A stretch of 64,000 nucleotides of DNA, taken from contig JAKJHU010000821.1 in NCBI GenBank assembly GCA_022316685.1, positions 1 to 64,000 on the forward strand. Reading direction: 5' to 3'. Below the pieces are notes generated by a model, which searched no databases, was not told the DNA's origin, and worked only from the letters and a program-made list of their open reading frames with translations. Positions 11,130 to 22,073 of the stretch are shown here, piece by piece (positions within the stretch are counted from its first letter, which is position 1; each line of letters starts with the position of its first letter). This DNA is from Progne subis subis. Taxonomy: Eukaryota > Chordata > Aves > Passeriformes > Hirundinidae. A program made the position numbers and the translations under genes.

Positions 11130-11340
11130 TGACACCAATGTGGTGGACGGCAAACGGCATTTATTAACGGGTTGCATGGGGTTATAAAACTTCGGCTTAC
11201 CCCGTCACTTCCGTCTGCTTACGTTATAAACTAGATGTTGCTGTCTAATTAAGGGGGCTAAACAACTAAGTGTTGAGGGAGGGGTTCTGTCTACCCGTAC
11301 AACGTGATATCTTCCGACTGCCTGTCCCTAATCTCCCACA
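11130..11340 (-). mobile_element. E2 3' LTR (short, about 211 bp)
   Basis: On the minus strand it opens TGTGGGAGAT right after a G-rich polypurine tract and carries a TTATTAATAAATG polyadenylation region (complement of about 11155-11170). The end is placed at GGTGTCA (11130). No partner LTR is available, so the outer edge is approximate. Confidence 0.65.
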
Positions 11341-11356
11341 TCTCCCCCCCCCGCCT
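11341..11356 (-). promoter_or_regulatory. Polypurine tract of E2
   Basis: On the minus strand, GAGGCGGG followed by a run of G and AGA, immediately upstream of the LTR start. Confidence 0.75.
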
Positions 11357-11470
11357 CATGATTAAGTAAAAAACCTATGAAAGTATAAATGTTATAAAAA
11401 ATACAAAAGCTGTTAAAAGTAGTATAATAAGATATAAAAAGTGATATAACATGTTAGTAATAAGCGCACT

Positions 11471-13371
11471 TCAAAGCAATTGCTGGTGTTCAACAAATAA
11501 GATGTTGACTTTTTCTAAACGGCTCTTAACAAACGACACTAACTTATTAAAGTGCAAGGCCCAAAAATCAACGTCAGGAGTATTATAGTGAGAGGACCTA
11601 GTAAGGTGGAAACAAGGGTGGCCAGCCATGGGGACTGATTGAACCATGACTCGAACCATCCTTGTTGGGCCTCTCTCTCTCTTTTTCTCTGGGCTAGTCT
11701 TTCTCTTATCTCGGCCATTGAGTCTCGCACGACTCCGGTATGGTCTGCATAAAACCAGCATTCTTCTCTCAAGGCAGCACACAGGCCTCCTTGCTGCATG
11801 AGCAAGAGGTCCAGTCCTCGCCTGTTCTGCAGGATGACTTCTGAAAGCAAGGAGACAGATTTCTCTAGAAAGGAGATGGATTTCTCAATTCTTTGCAAGT
11901 CCTCGTCCATTGTCATTTGCAGCTGAGAAGGTCCTTGGTGTTGGGTCATGAGAACTGAGACACCTGTGGCTGCACCGGTGGCTCCTAGGCCAAGGAGCAT
12001 TGCAATGGTTATGCCGGTTATTATTTCTCTTTTTTGGAGCCGGGTGGAATCTTCCAAAGAGTGATACATTTCTTCTTCTTGGTGATACAGGACTCTAGGA
12101 ACAATTAGAACTTGGACACAAAAGTCAGCAAGGTTATTGAATTTACCAAGGTACACATAGGGGCTTATTCCGGATTGTTGACAGACCCACATTCCTGGTA
12201 TGGATGGGATCGCCCACTTATCTGTCTTTCAACTGGGCTGGATGAATTCAGCACCGATATTGCCCATCTGCTTTGCTAAGGTTGCACTGCCAAAGCACTT
12301 GCCTCGGCCTGGGACTTGACTCAGGGTAATTCCTCTCCGGGGGCGTGTCCCACCTACACTGGTATGGATTTTCTGCTGCTGAATAACTAAAAGGAACATT
12401 AAGGGCAATGACCTCATAGAAGGAGGGTTCTGCATTATAACATAACCTGCATGACTTTGGGTTTGGGTTTGATTGGTTCAGCGACAAAAAGGTAGTGTTT
12501 AACACACTAAAAAAGACATCATAAGGAGCTGACGTAGGTGTTTGGTGAATAGCTAAAGGGCTGGATGAGGAGGAGGTGCTAGTTGTGGTCTCCCTCTTGG
12601 GTCTGCGTGCTGTAAGGATCTGATTGGGTCCAACTGATAGGGGTACTGACGGTAGGAGCCTGATAATTTGTACGTTCACACAAATGTCGCGAAAGGCGTG
12701 AACAAACACTGACCACACTTTACCTGTAACCCAACTCACATGGGTTGGCTGCAAAATTGTCATTGTGTAGCCCTTACAGTTGTGTCTTCTCCCGTCTCGG
12801 GGTGTGTATATTTGCCTGTCACTCACGAATTTTGGTTCATAACAGCCGTGGAGAGCGTACCTGACTTGCAGGAACTTGTCAGGTTGCTGTGGTTGCCATC
12901 TATCGCTTGTCACGATAGTTTCACATCCCCAATACCCACAGTACCCGTGCTTCGGATGGTTACAGTAACTTTTACCTGGATTGGAGGCAGGGCACCAATA
13001 GGTCTGGTACAGTGACGAATCCCCAATATTAGGGAATCCTACTTGGAGGGGAAATATGTCTCAACTTAAACTCAAAAGATGGGTGTCTGATGTGATGGTT
13101 TCTTTGATTGCCTTATCACTTGAAAGATGGCGTAGGACCCGCCTGAATGGCTCCCCTGAGGGGAATGCATTGCATCGGCTTGCCCTCTGCTGACAAATCC
13201 TAAAAGCAAAATCACACAAAGACACCGTTGTTGCTTGGATCTCACCAGTGTGAGATTCTTGGGTGCTGTCGGGCTGCTCGATGATTTGTCACTTTCTTCT
13301 GGTACCGGAGTGTACGCATCACGGGGGCATCCAATGATCCAGTCCCGCAAATGAGACCTCACTATTTTCAT
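11471..13371 (-). pseudogene. env: E2 gamma-type envelope glycoprotein (SU-TM), frameshifted
   Basis: The start is placed at the ATG complementary to 13371, overlapping the end of pol, followed about 50 codons later by a hydrophobic signal segment (LCVILLLGF). SU keeps a Cys-rich N-domain and a CRLC motif at about 12440, where the gamma family has a CWLC isomerisation motif, so the Trp is replaced. TM (12192-11539) has a fusion-peptide-like AMLLGLGATGAATG, an immunosuppressive-type stretch (LQNRRGLDLL) and EECWF, where CX6CC needs a second Cys. A membrane anchor follows (LGPLTIILLTLIFG). Frameshifts lie near 12250 and 11545, the latter displacing the cytoplasmic tail. The TM closely resembles mammalian-type gammaretroviral TM in layout. 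Confidence 0.85.
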
Positions 13372-15883
13372 TTGTTCTATTCTGAAGGTCTGGTTTGATT
13401 GACTTAAGTGGACACCATTTAACTCTACCATCTTTTCTAACAGCTGCGTACCCTCGCCCTGTGAGCACTAGTCTCCAACCCTGTTCCCATTCCCCCAGTT
13501 CGTTTTTAACTACAACTTGTGGGCCTTCTTCTAGTGCTCGGGTGGCCCAATGTCTCTGGGCGGGACTGTTTGTCTCATCTCCCCTAGGGAATTGATTTAG
13601 TGCTAACAGAGCGGTTGCTAGTATGCGTGCTTGGTCTCCTGGGGGAATGGAACCGGTAAAGCCCTCTGCTTTTGCTAGTACTTCTAATTTGGCTTTCAGG
13701 GTTTGATTCGCTCTCTCAACGATGACCTGCCCAGTGCTATTGTACGGAATGCCGTGTACTAAAGTGATACACCATTTTGAAACAAATGCCTGGCTCGATT
13801 TTGAAACAAAATTTGGGCCATTGTCTGTCTTAATTTGCTTTGGAACGCCAAGCCATGCCATGGCTGTTAGCCAATGTTGAATGGTTGCTTTGGAGTCAGT
13901 TTTTAGGTGTTGTGTGGCCACGATTACTCTGCTATATGTATCTACAGTCACTGCAAGCCACGCTCGGGGTTTTAGCAACTGACATAGGGTAAAGTCTGTT
14001 TGCCATATCTCTGAGGCTTTGAGGCCTCTGGGGTTGACTCCGCTGGACCACAGTGGTGATTTTTGGCAGTGGGGGCATGTGGCTACGTGTTTCGTGTCAG
14101 CAGTTGAAATCCCACATTTTTTCGCTAGTGCTTTAGCTCCAGTGTGAGGAGACTTGTGTAGCTGGCGGGCATCTCTCAGTGTCCACAGTCCTTTTGCAGC
14201 GGCGTCTGCCTTGTCATTGCTGATTTGAAAGAATCCTTTAACTGGATTGTGGCTATTAACGTGGATGACAGATATGGTGCGTTTTCACGAAAAGAGTGCC
14301 TCTTCAAGCATCATGGCCACTGTGGACACTGCCACGCCAGGCCCTGACACTGCCAGGCAGAGCTTGGCCACAAATACGAGTCAGTTATGATATTGAGGTG
14401 CTCTTCAGGGAACAGTCCACACGCCAGTACGACGGCGGCTGCTTCGAGTTGTTGAACTGAAAGTGTGGGGTCAGTTGTTTTGATGCATTGCCACTGTTCT
14501 CCTGACTGCCACACTACTGCTGCAGTTGAGGTTAGCGAAGATGCGTCTGTGAAGATTGTCGGTCCTGGCTATGGTCGGTCGACGATTTTTGGAGGGAGAT
14601 CAATGTCGACGATGGCAAGCAGCTGAGTCCAAGGGGGTTTTGCTGCATAGTGAATCTCTCCTCCAAAACCAGCAAGGGCCATGGCCAGATGCTCTGATAT
14701 TGTTGTCAATTGTGCAGAAAGCTGCTTGCGGAAGGGCAGATATATCTTGGCAGGTTCAACACCTAAGTGCTTCAGGGCAAGTTTCCTGCCTTTCATGATG
14801 AGGTTGCTAAGACACTCAATTCCCGGGTAAAATGCACGTGACGGTTTTCCTAAGACCACCCATTGTATTGGCTGGGCCTTGTTGGGGGGCCCTTGGGCCA
14901 GCGCTCCTACTGCCCCTTTTTTTGTAAAGTGGACGTATAAATCAATTGGTGTGTCTGCATCCCATCTGGTGAGCGTGCTCACTGACATTTGCTGTTCGAT
15001 AAAATCGAGCGAGCGTGTCGCTTCTGGTGTCAGAGTTTTTTGCTCCCATGAGTTTTTCCCCCTCAAAAGGTCATTCAGGGGGTCCATGACTTCTGGAGGA
15101 ATCAGGACAATGTAGAGAGCCATTGTAGACATCCTACCAGCTGCTGCATGTCATGGAGCGTCTTGATGTCTCAGCGGATTTTTATCTGAGGAGGGGTTAA
15201 GTAGGAGCTTGAAATCCCCACTCCTAAAAAGGTTACACATGGTCCCTTTTTAATTTTTGTGCTTGCGATTTCAAAACCATTTGTTCTTAAGGTCTCTGAG
15301 ACTGTCGACACTACCCGGTCTACCTGGCTCACTGATGGTGCAGCAATCAGGATGTCATCCATGTATCGGACAATGGTCACGGTCGAGTCATTGCATCGGA
15401 CTGGCTCCAGTGCTCAGTCTACTGTGATCTGACAGATAGTAGGGGAGTTGACCATTCCTTGGGGCAATACTTTCCACTGGAAGCGCAGATTAGGCTGCTG
15501 ACTGTTTGGGAAGACGATGGAAAAGGCAAACCGCTCTTTGTCTTCATCATGCAGGCGTATAGAAAAGAAACATTCTTTAATGTCAAGCACCGCACAGGGC
15601 TGCCCTTTTGGTATCATTGAGTTCATGGGTAGCGAAGTTTGCATGGGATCCATTGGTTGAATTTCTTATTTACCTCACGCAGGTCATGGAAGAGGCGAAA
15701 CCCCTCACCACTCTGTTTGGGTACCACAAAAACTGGGGTGTTCCAAGTGCTAGTGGAAGGCTCTACATGACCTCGCTGTAATTCACGATCAACTAGCTTA
15801 AGAAGAGCATCTATTCGAGGCTTTGACAGGGGCCACTGCTCGACCCACACTGGGTCGGACGACTTCCACATCAGCTTGATCAC
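13319..15883 (-). pseudogene. pol: E2 reverse transcriptase, RNase H and integrase
   Basis: Class-II pol. RT begins near 15883 (VWVEQWPLSKPRIDAL), followed by FRLFHDLREVN, an LDIKECFF catalytic segment at about 15590, and YMDD at about 15363. RNase H shows IFTDAS (about 14550), QLEAAA and ITDSY. Integrase has an H-x3-H (HKSPH) and CPHC zinc domain at about 14155-14060, then the core with WQTDF, KTDNGPNF and VIVERAN acidic residues, and a C-terminal domain ending at 13319. Stops or shifts occur at about 15413, 15140, 14540 and 14300, but the integrase from 13978 to 13319 is uninterrupted. The YMDD box and H-x3-H spacing fit betaretroviral pol. Confidence 0.88.
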
Positions 15884-15909
15884 TGGGGGTGAGTGTGCTG
15901 CCGTGGCCC

Positions 15910-16359
15910 TTATGGTAAATTTGTCACCCTGCCTTTTAAAAGGGCTAACTCGTCTCTTCCTAGCAGGTGTGAGACATATGGAAAGAAGGTGATTTTTTTT
16001 TCTGGTCCTTTTTCAGTGTGAAGTGTAATTGCTATTAACTGGGCACTCTTCTGAGCTCGGCTTAATCCCCCGACTCCACCCACCATGGGTGCGTCTTCTA
16101 ATTTCCAATGTGGGGGCCAATTTGTCTCAGAAACAACAGTGACGTCTGCTCCGGTATCAATCAGAAAGGGGACACTGATGGCAGTGTCATCTAAAACATC
16201 ATAGCGAGTGCAGATCCCCCATATCACTGATGGGTTGTCACACTTTACTGCCAGGGCCACCCAGGGGTCTTGTCCCCAGGGGGTGGTCTTTGCTGTTCCT
16301 GGGATAGGGACAGATACGGCTGGGTCGCTGGTTGTGCTATAAAGTTGGTTGCTTCTCAC
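15910..16359 (-). CDS. pro: E2 protease domain, open frame
   Basis: Open frame of 149 codons with an intact active-site loop (LIDTGADVTVV) and the second signature LLGRDEL, so both catalytic elements are present. The upstream part (about 60 residues) has no obvious dUTPase motif. It lies in a separate frame from gag, as expected for ribosomal frameshifting in class-II retroviruses, although I cannot fix the slip site. This is the best preserved enzyme domain in the window. Expression is doubtful because the element has no 5' LTR. Confidence 0.82.
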   Translation of the reverse strand: MRSNQLYSTTSDPAVSVPIPGTAKTTPWGQDPWVALAVKCDNPSVIWGICTRYDVLDDTAISVPFLIDTGADVTVVSETNWPPHWKLEDAPMVGGVGGLSRAQKSAQLIAITLHTEKGPEKKITFFPYVSHLLGRDELALLKGRVTNLP

Positions 16360-16383
16360 GGGGGAAAAGGGTTCGGGAGTACT

Positions 16384-18062
16384 TCACCCCATCTGGGATT
16401 GGCATAGCTGGGCCGCCTCACGTCCCAAGGGAGAGAGCTGCGTGCGGCCCTGTTGCCCTCTCCCCTTCTCATTTCCCTGGTTCTTAGATCTACATTCTTT
16501 GGCAAAATGCCCCTTCTTTCCACATACATACCCAGCATGGCCCCCTAGGTCGCGGCTGGTGTGGGAGGACCGGTGTTGATGGGTGCCCCGACTGGGGGCA
16601 ATCCATTGCAACGTGGCCTGCCTGGCCGCATTTAAAGCATGCCATTACACTAGTTATTGCAGTACGGATGGTTGCCTGGATTGGGGCTAAATGTTCTTCT
16701 TTCGCGACATGTCTGATCATGTCTGTGATATTGGACCCAGGTGGTAATGACCGTAAAATGTCCTTGGTGGCTGAATTGCATTGTTGGCGCAAACACTCTG
16801 CTAACACAGGGCCCTTCACTTCTGAGGGCAAAGCTGAGGAGTCAAATGCTGCCTGGAGCCGGTCCACGAATTGTGTAAAACTTCCACTCTCACTTTGCTT
16901 TATTGTGGACCATGACAATGGTTTAGCAATAACCATGGAAGCAGAGCAGATAGCTTCTCTAGCGGCGCAGGTAGTTGTCATGACTTCGTGGGCCCATAGG
17001 CTCTCGGCCTGCGCTTGCGGGGTGATCATGGTTGGGGTCTGTGCCCGTGAGCCGCTGCAGGCTGGAACCATGTAGCGGATGATCTGCACCAGTTACCAGA
17101 GCTAGTTGCTTTGCACAATTGTCCTCCCACTCTTGTTTAAAAATGACCATCCCCGCCCCATCAAAAATTAATCTGTAGGTTTGCTTTATGTCAAATAGGA
17201 GCATGTCGTCCCCTCCAAAAACGCTATCAATGAGAGTGGAAACCATAGCCGATTTAATCCCTCTGTCCGCGATCACTTTAACAATTGCTTGTACATCCTT
17301 AGGATTTACCGGTAAGTAGGTTCTCTGGTTCCTGCCTTGCCCTCCCACTCGGACTGGAAACGCCAGTGTGGCTGATGGGGCCCAGTTGGCGCACGCTATT
17401 TTTATTTTCCTCCAGTCCATAAGAGGAGTTCATTCCTTTTCTAACTTCTCCTCAACCCAAGTAGAAGTGTTGTGGTTACTGATTTTATATACTCTTACTT
17501 CCTCTTTGTTGAAGCCGGAGCCAGAGTCAGCTACGGACGACTTGCTAATCCACTCATCCGAGCTAGAGTCTGACTCAGAGCCAGAAGTCAAGTGACTAGC
17601 TGCTTCCGGGCTCCAGAGCCTTTTTGTTGGGCTCTGACCCCACCCCTTTCTCTCAGGGTTTGGCCACTCCTTCCCCCTGGGCTCACCCTGCCTCTTGCTG
17701 TGGGAGGCTCTTGCCTTAAAAGAACGTGCTTTCAGGCAAGCGCTCTGATTAGCCTTAATTACCCCTCTTAGTTTCCCTCCCTTCTCCCGCTCGTGCGCAT
17801 AAGCGCTAACATTCTTTGTTCCCGCTGGCCGCATCCCTCCCCTCACTTTGGGGTTCAGCGCCATCTTGAGGCGCATAAAGCGGAGGTCTCTCCCCAGCAC
17901 TTTCTGACTCTGATTTAATGGAAGCGCTTCTGGCCTCCTCTGGTAGCTAGTACCAAAATGATTGTGCTTGCTCTTTTCCCTCAGTAGGTGGGCCTGGGCT
18001 CGAGGGCTCTGGAGAGGGTCTTTGCACTCGATGGCAGCTGATGGCCACTGATTGTTGTTGGA
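16384..18062 (-). pseudogene. gag: E2 gag (matrix end, phospho-region, capsid, nucleocapsid)
   Basis: A basic N-terminal part, then an acidic serine-rich patch (SESDSSSDEW at about 17570), then capsid starting near 17360 (LAFPVRVGG) with the major homology region near 16870 (FTQFVDRLQAAF). The first zinc knuckle is intact (CFKCGQAGHVAMDC, about 16640). The second is in another frame and reads GYVCGKKGHFAKEC, with its first Cys lost. One TGA at 17430 interrupts an otherwise single frame from 18071 to 16959. The 5' end continues into satellite sequence, so the true matrix N-terminus is gone. Confidence 0.82.
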
Positions 18063-20752
18063 GGCTATCAATAGTCATCCAGGGTCATCAATGTCAGTTC
18101 ATGGTCATTCATGGCCACTGATGGCTGTAGATGGTCATTGATGGCTGTTGTTGACCGTCAATGGTCATTAATAATTACTGATGGCCATTGATAACTGTTG
18201 ATGGTCACTGATGGCCACTAAGGGCCATCAATAGCTGTTGATGACCATCGATGCTAATCGATTGCACCTGATGGTCATCCATGGCCGTTGATGGTCATCA
18301 ATGGGTTTTGTTGGCCATCAATAGCCATTAATGGATGTTGATGGCTTCTGATAACCACTGATGGCAGTTTATGATGTTGATGGTCAGTGGTGTCTGTTGA
18401 TTGACACTGATGGCCGTTGATGGCCATTGATTGGCAATTGGCGGCTGTTGATCGTCATTCATGGCCACTGATTTTGTTGTTTTTTGATGTTGGTGGTCAT
18501 TCGTGGATGTTGATGTTTGTTGATGTTCTTTAATGGCTGCTGATGGTCATTAATGGCCACTGATGGTCGTTAATGGCCGTTGATGGTCACTGAAGACTGT
18601 TGACTTGCACTGATGGGCATCAATGGCCATCAATGGCCATCGATGGTGGTCGATGGTCATTGATGGCTGTTGACGGTCATCAATGGATGTTGATGTTTGT
18701 TGATGGCTGTTGATGTTTGTCGATGGCTGTTGATGGTAATTAATGGTCATTAATGGCTGCTGATGGTTGTTAATGGCCATTGATGGTCACTGATGGACAT
18801 CAATGGCTGTCGATGGCCATCCATGGCTGTTGATGGTGCTTGATGGCCACTGATGGTTGTGGACAGCTGTTGATGGTCATCGATGGCCGTTGATAGTTGT
18901 TAATGGCCATTGATGGCTGTCTGTGATCATTAATGGCTGTTTGATGGTCATTGATGGCTGCAAATGGCTGTTAATGGCCATTAACGGTCATTGATGGCCG
19001 TTGATGGTTGCTGATGACTGTTCACTGGCAATGATGTTCGTTGTCGGACATTGATGGTCATTAAGGGTCATTGATGATCATTGATGGCCATTGATGTTCA
19101 TTAATGGCTGTTCGATGGCCATCGATGGTCATTGATGGCTGGTAATGGCAGGTAAAGGCAGTTGATGGTCATTGATGACTGTTGATGGTTGTTGATGGCC
19201 ATTGAGTGTTGTTAATGGCCATTAATGGCCACTGATGATTGTTGATGGCCTTTGGTTGTTGTTGATGGCTGTTGATGGCCATTGATGGTTGATGACCATT
19301 GATGACTGTTGATGATCATCAATTGCAGCTGATGGTCATGGGTAGCTGTTGATGGCCACTCACGGCCATTGATGGTCATTCGTGGCCACTGATGGCTGTT
19401 GATTGTTGTTGATGGTTGTTAATGGCCATTGATGGTCATTGATGGCTATGGTTATTGACGGCCATTGATGGTCATTAATGGCCATTGATGGTTGTTGATG
19501 GTCATCGACTGCCTTTGATGGTTGTTGATATTAATTAATTGTCGTTGATGGTTATAAATGGCCATCGATGGCTGTTGGTGGTTGTTGATAGTAATTAACA
19601 GTTGTTGATGGTCATTTTACACTGCTTTTTCCTGTTAATGGCTGTTGATGGTCAATGGTCTGTTGATTGACACTGATGTCCACTGATGGCCATTGATGGT
19701 CAGTCATGGCTGTTGATGCCCACTGATGGCTGTTAATGGTCATTGATACCCGATGATGGCCACTGATGACTGTTGATGGACATCGATGGTCATAGATGGT
19801 CATTGGTGGTTGTTGATAGTCATTAATGGTCATTGAAGGCTGTTTAAGGTCATTGATGGGTGTTGATGGTCATTGATGTGTGTTGATGGTCATTGATGGC
19901 CATTGATGGCCACTGAAGGTCACTGATGGCCGTTCATGGTCCTTCATGGTAGTTGATGGCTGCTGATGGCTGTTGTTTGACATTGATGGTCATTCATGGT
20001 CATTGGTAGTTGTTGATGGTCATTCATGGTCATTGATGGGTGTTGATGATCATTGATGGCCACTGATGTCCATTAATAGCTGTTTGATGGCTGTCGATTG
20101 TCATTGATGATTGTTGATGGCAGTTGATGGCCATGGATGGTCGTCATTGCAGCTGATGGTCCTTCATGGCTGTTGGTGGTCTTGGGTAACTGCTGATGGC
20201 TGCTCATGTCCATTGATGGTCAATTATGGCCACTGATGTCTTTTGATTGTTGTTGATGATCATTGACAGCTGTTAATGGCTGTTGATGGCCATGGATGGT
20301 CATTAATGGCCATTGATGGTTGCTGATGGCTGTTGGGGGTCATCGATGGGTGTAGATCGTCACTGATGGTCAATGATGGCTGTTGATAGGCATTGATAGC
20401 TGTCAAAGGCCATCGAAGGTTATTGATAGCCACTAAAGATCATTGATAGCCATAAATGGTTTTTGATGGCTGTTGATGGCCGTTGATGGTCGTTGACGTT
20501 CTTCGATGGCCATTGAGGGTCATTAATGGCTGTTGATGGCCGTTAATGGCCATTGATGGTTGTTGATGGCTGTTGGTGGTCATTGATGGTCGTCGATGGC
20601 CATGGATGGTCATCAATGGCTGTTGTTGGCCATCGAGGGCCATTAATGGTCGTTGATTGCCATTGCTGGCTGTTGATGGTCACTGAGGGCCACTAAGGGT
20701 CATCAATGGCTTCTGATGGTCATCGATTGCAGCTGATGGTCATCCATGGCTG
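18063..20752. repeat. 2.7 kb decamer satellite (TTGATGGYYA-like units)
   Basis: Imperfect tandem array built from 10-bp words such as TTGATGGCTG and TTGATGGTCA, with TAATGG and CGATGG variants. It runs without interruption from the broken gag of E2 to the first base of the E3 5' LTR. Short open frames inside it encode only His/Gln/Thr-rich repeats and are not genes. Confidence 0.93.
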
Positions 20753-21452
20753 TGGTGGTGCAAGAGTTGTTTTACTAAGTTATTAAGTAATTTTTCTAAG
20801 CTTTATAAGAAGTTTTCTGTAATGGTACATTCCACTGTGCCCCTGTTTTCTGTAATGGTTCCCCCTCTATGAGTTCGCTATATAACAAGTCGTTTTAAGT
20901 CAATCATCCCACTTCCCCACCTGTCCTTGTCAATGCCCTCTCTCTCCTCTTGGGCACCCTGTCTGTCACTTTAGAACCCTTCCTTGGCTTCTGGAAAGAT
21001 CCAGGGGAGGATTCAAGTGATAGGCTGGTGTCTGGGAAATCCCCTTCTCCCGTCTTGTGATTGATCCAATGTTCAAAAATTAACACCCCCTGTTACACCC
21101 CCGTATTCCCTGATTAGCTGACCTGTTGTTGCCACTCCTTGATCCTCCCCCGTTTATAAGTTCGTGCAGCCCAGTTCCAAATGTTCTCTCTCTGGGCAGC
21201 ATGGTCAGAGGTGGAGCTCCTTGCCAGACTTCCCTTTAATAAACCACCTTTAAACCTGCTCAGGAGAGAGTCGACCCTTTGTCCATCGCTGCAGTCATGA
21301 CACCATCAGGTCCTACCGCCGGTGTGGGGAACCAAGACACAGGGAGGAGGTTGCTCACCCTGCCTGCAACCCTGACTGATCCACATTAGCCGCAGTGCAG
21401 AACTGAGCTAGCCTGTGGTCAGCGCCTGCTAGGCGTGAGGGACACTGCAACA
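20753..21452 (+). mobile_element. E3 5' LTR (about 700 bp)
   Basis: Starts TGGTGGTGCA and ends CACTGCAACA, the same ends as the 3' LTR at 29805-30488. A TATA-like TTTATAAG lies at about 21152 and a polyadenylation signal (TTTAATAAACC) at about 21235. Confidence 0.88.
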
Positions 21453-21459
21453 GCGCGTC

Positions 21460-21478
21460 TGGCACCCACCGCAGGACC
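21460..21478 (+). promoter_or_regulatory. Candidate E3 primer-binding site
   Basis: TGGCACCCACCGCAGGAC follows the LTR end by seven bases and begins with the TGG complementary to a tRNA CCA end. I could not match it to one tRNA with confidence. Confidence 0.4.
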
Positions 21479-21680
21479 CCCTAGCGATGAGGTGGACCCT
21501 GCAGCACGGACTAGGGCTATCGAAGTGCCCAAAGCATAGTCCTTGGGCGTCGCGTTACCCCTGGTGGAAGCGGCTCCTACAGAAGCTCGCTCCCAGGGGA
21601 GAAGAGGGCAGCTCTGGAGCGACCTCGAAGTCCTCTTCAGGTGACAGACCAATAACCCCAGGCTTTCCAGGTCCCAGGAG

Positions 21681-21690
21681 GGGGTAAGTA
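21681..21690 (+). promoter_or_regulatory. Candidate E3 major splice donor
   Basis: GGG|GTAAGTA in the leader, upstream of gag, is a near-consensus 5' splice site that could produce env mRNA using the acceptors near 28241 and 28252. Confidence 0.45.
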
Positions 21691-22073
21691 TTTCCCACAA
21701 GCGGTATTTACTATTGGTGGTGTTCTCCCAGGGGAGGGAGACCCAATTTGGAGGAATATTCCTCAGGAATCCTGACAAAGGATTTAGGCTGCGCAGCCCA
21801 GGGAGTAGAGGTTAGCCCCATTCCCCTGTTGGAAACCCTCCTGAGGGCCCTCTTCTGTTATTTTCTGTTGTTTAATCTTTTAGTTTGGTGCAAATCAGGT
21901 TTGCGCGGTGGCATTTTTTCGAGATTTTGCGGCCACCGATTTTTTCTTGCGGCTCCCCGAGAGGGCAGGAGAGGTCCCCTGCTCGGTTTTAGGAGATTGA
22001 ACTGCAGTTGGATTTTAGTTGTGGGTTGAGTTTGCCTGGGTGTTAGTTGGGGGCGATGCTTGTGTCAGGAGAG

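Larger units (their letters stand above)
11130..18062 (-). mobile_element. Provirus E2: betaretrovirus-like gag-pro-pol with gammaretrovirus-like env
   Basis: On the minus strand the order is gag (18062 to 16384), protease (16359-15910), RT-RNase H-integrase (15883-13319), env (13371-11471), polypurine tract and 3' LTR (11340-11130). The 5' LTR, leader and matrix start are missing: sequence runs from gag straight into the decamer satellite. The combination of a class-II core with a gamma-type envelope is that of type-D betaretroviruses, so it is a known kind of recombinant. All genes carry lesions, but fewer than E1. Confidence 0.85.

Noticed and set aside
18550..20643. His/Gln/Thr-rich open frames on the minus strand
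   Set aside because: Translation of the decamer satellite; the repeats account for all residues.
18063..20752. Possible CRISPR array
   Set aside because: Units are about 10 bp and contiguous with no unique spacers, and the setting is vertebrate.
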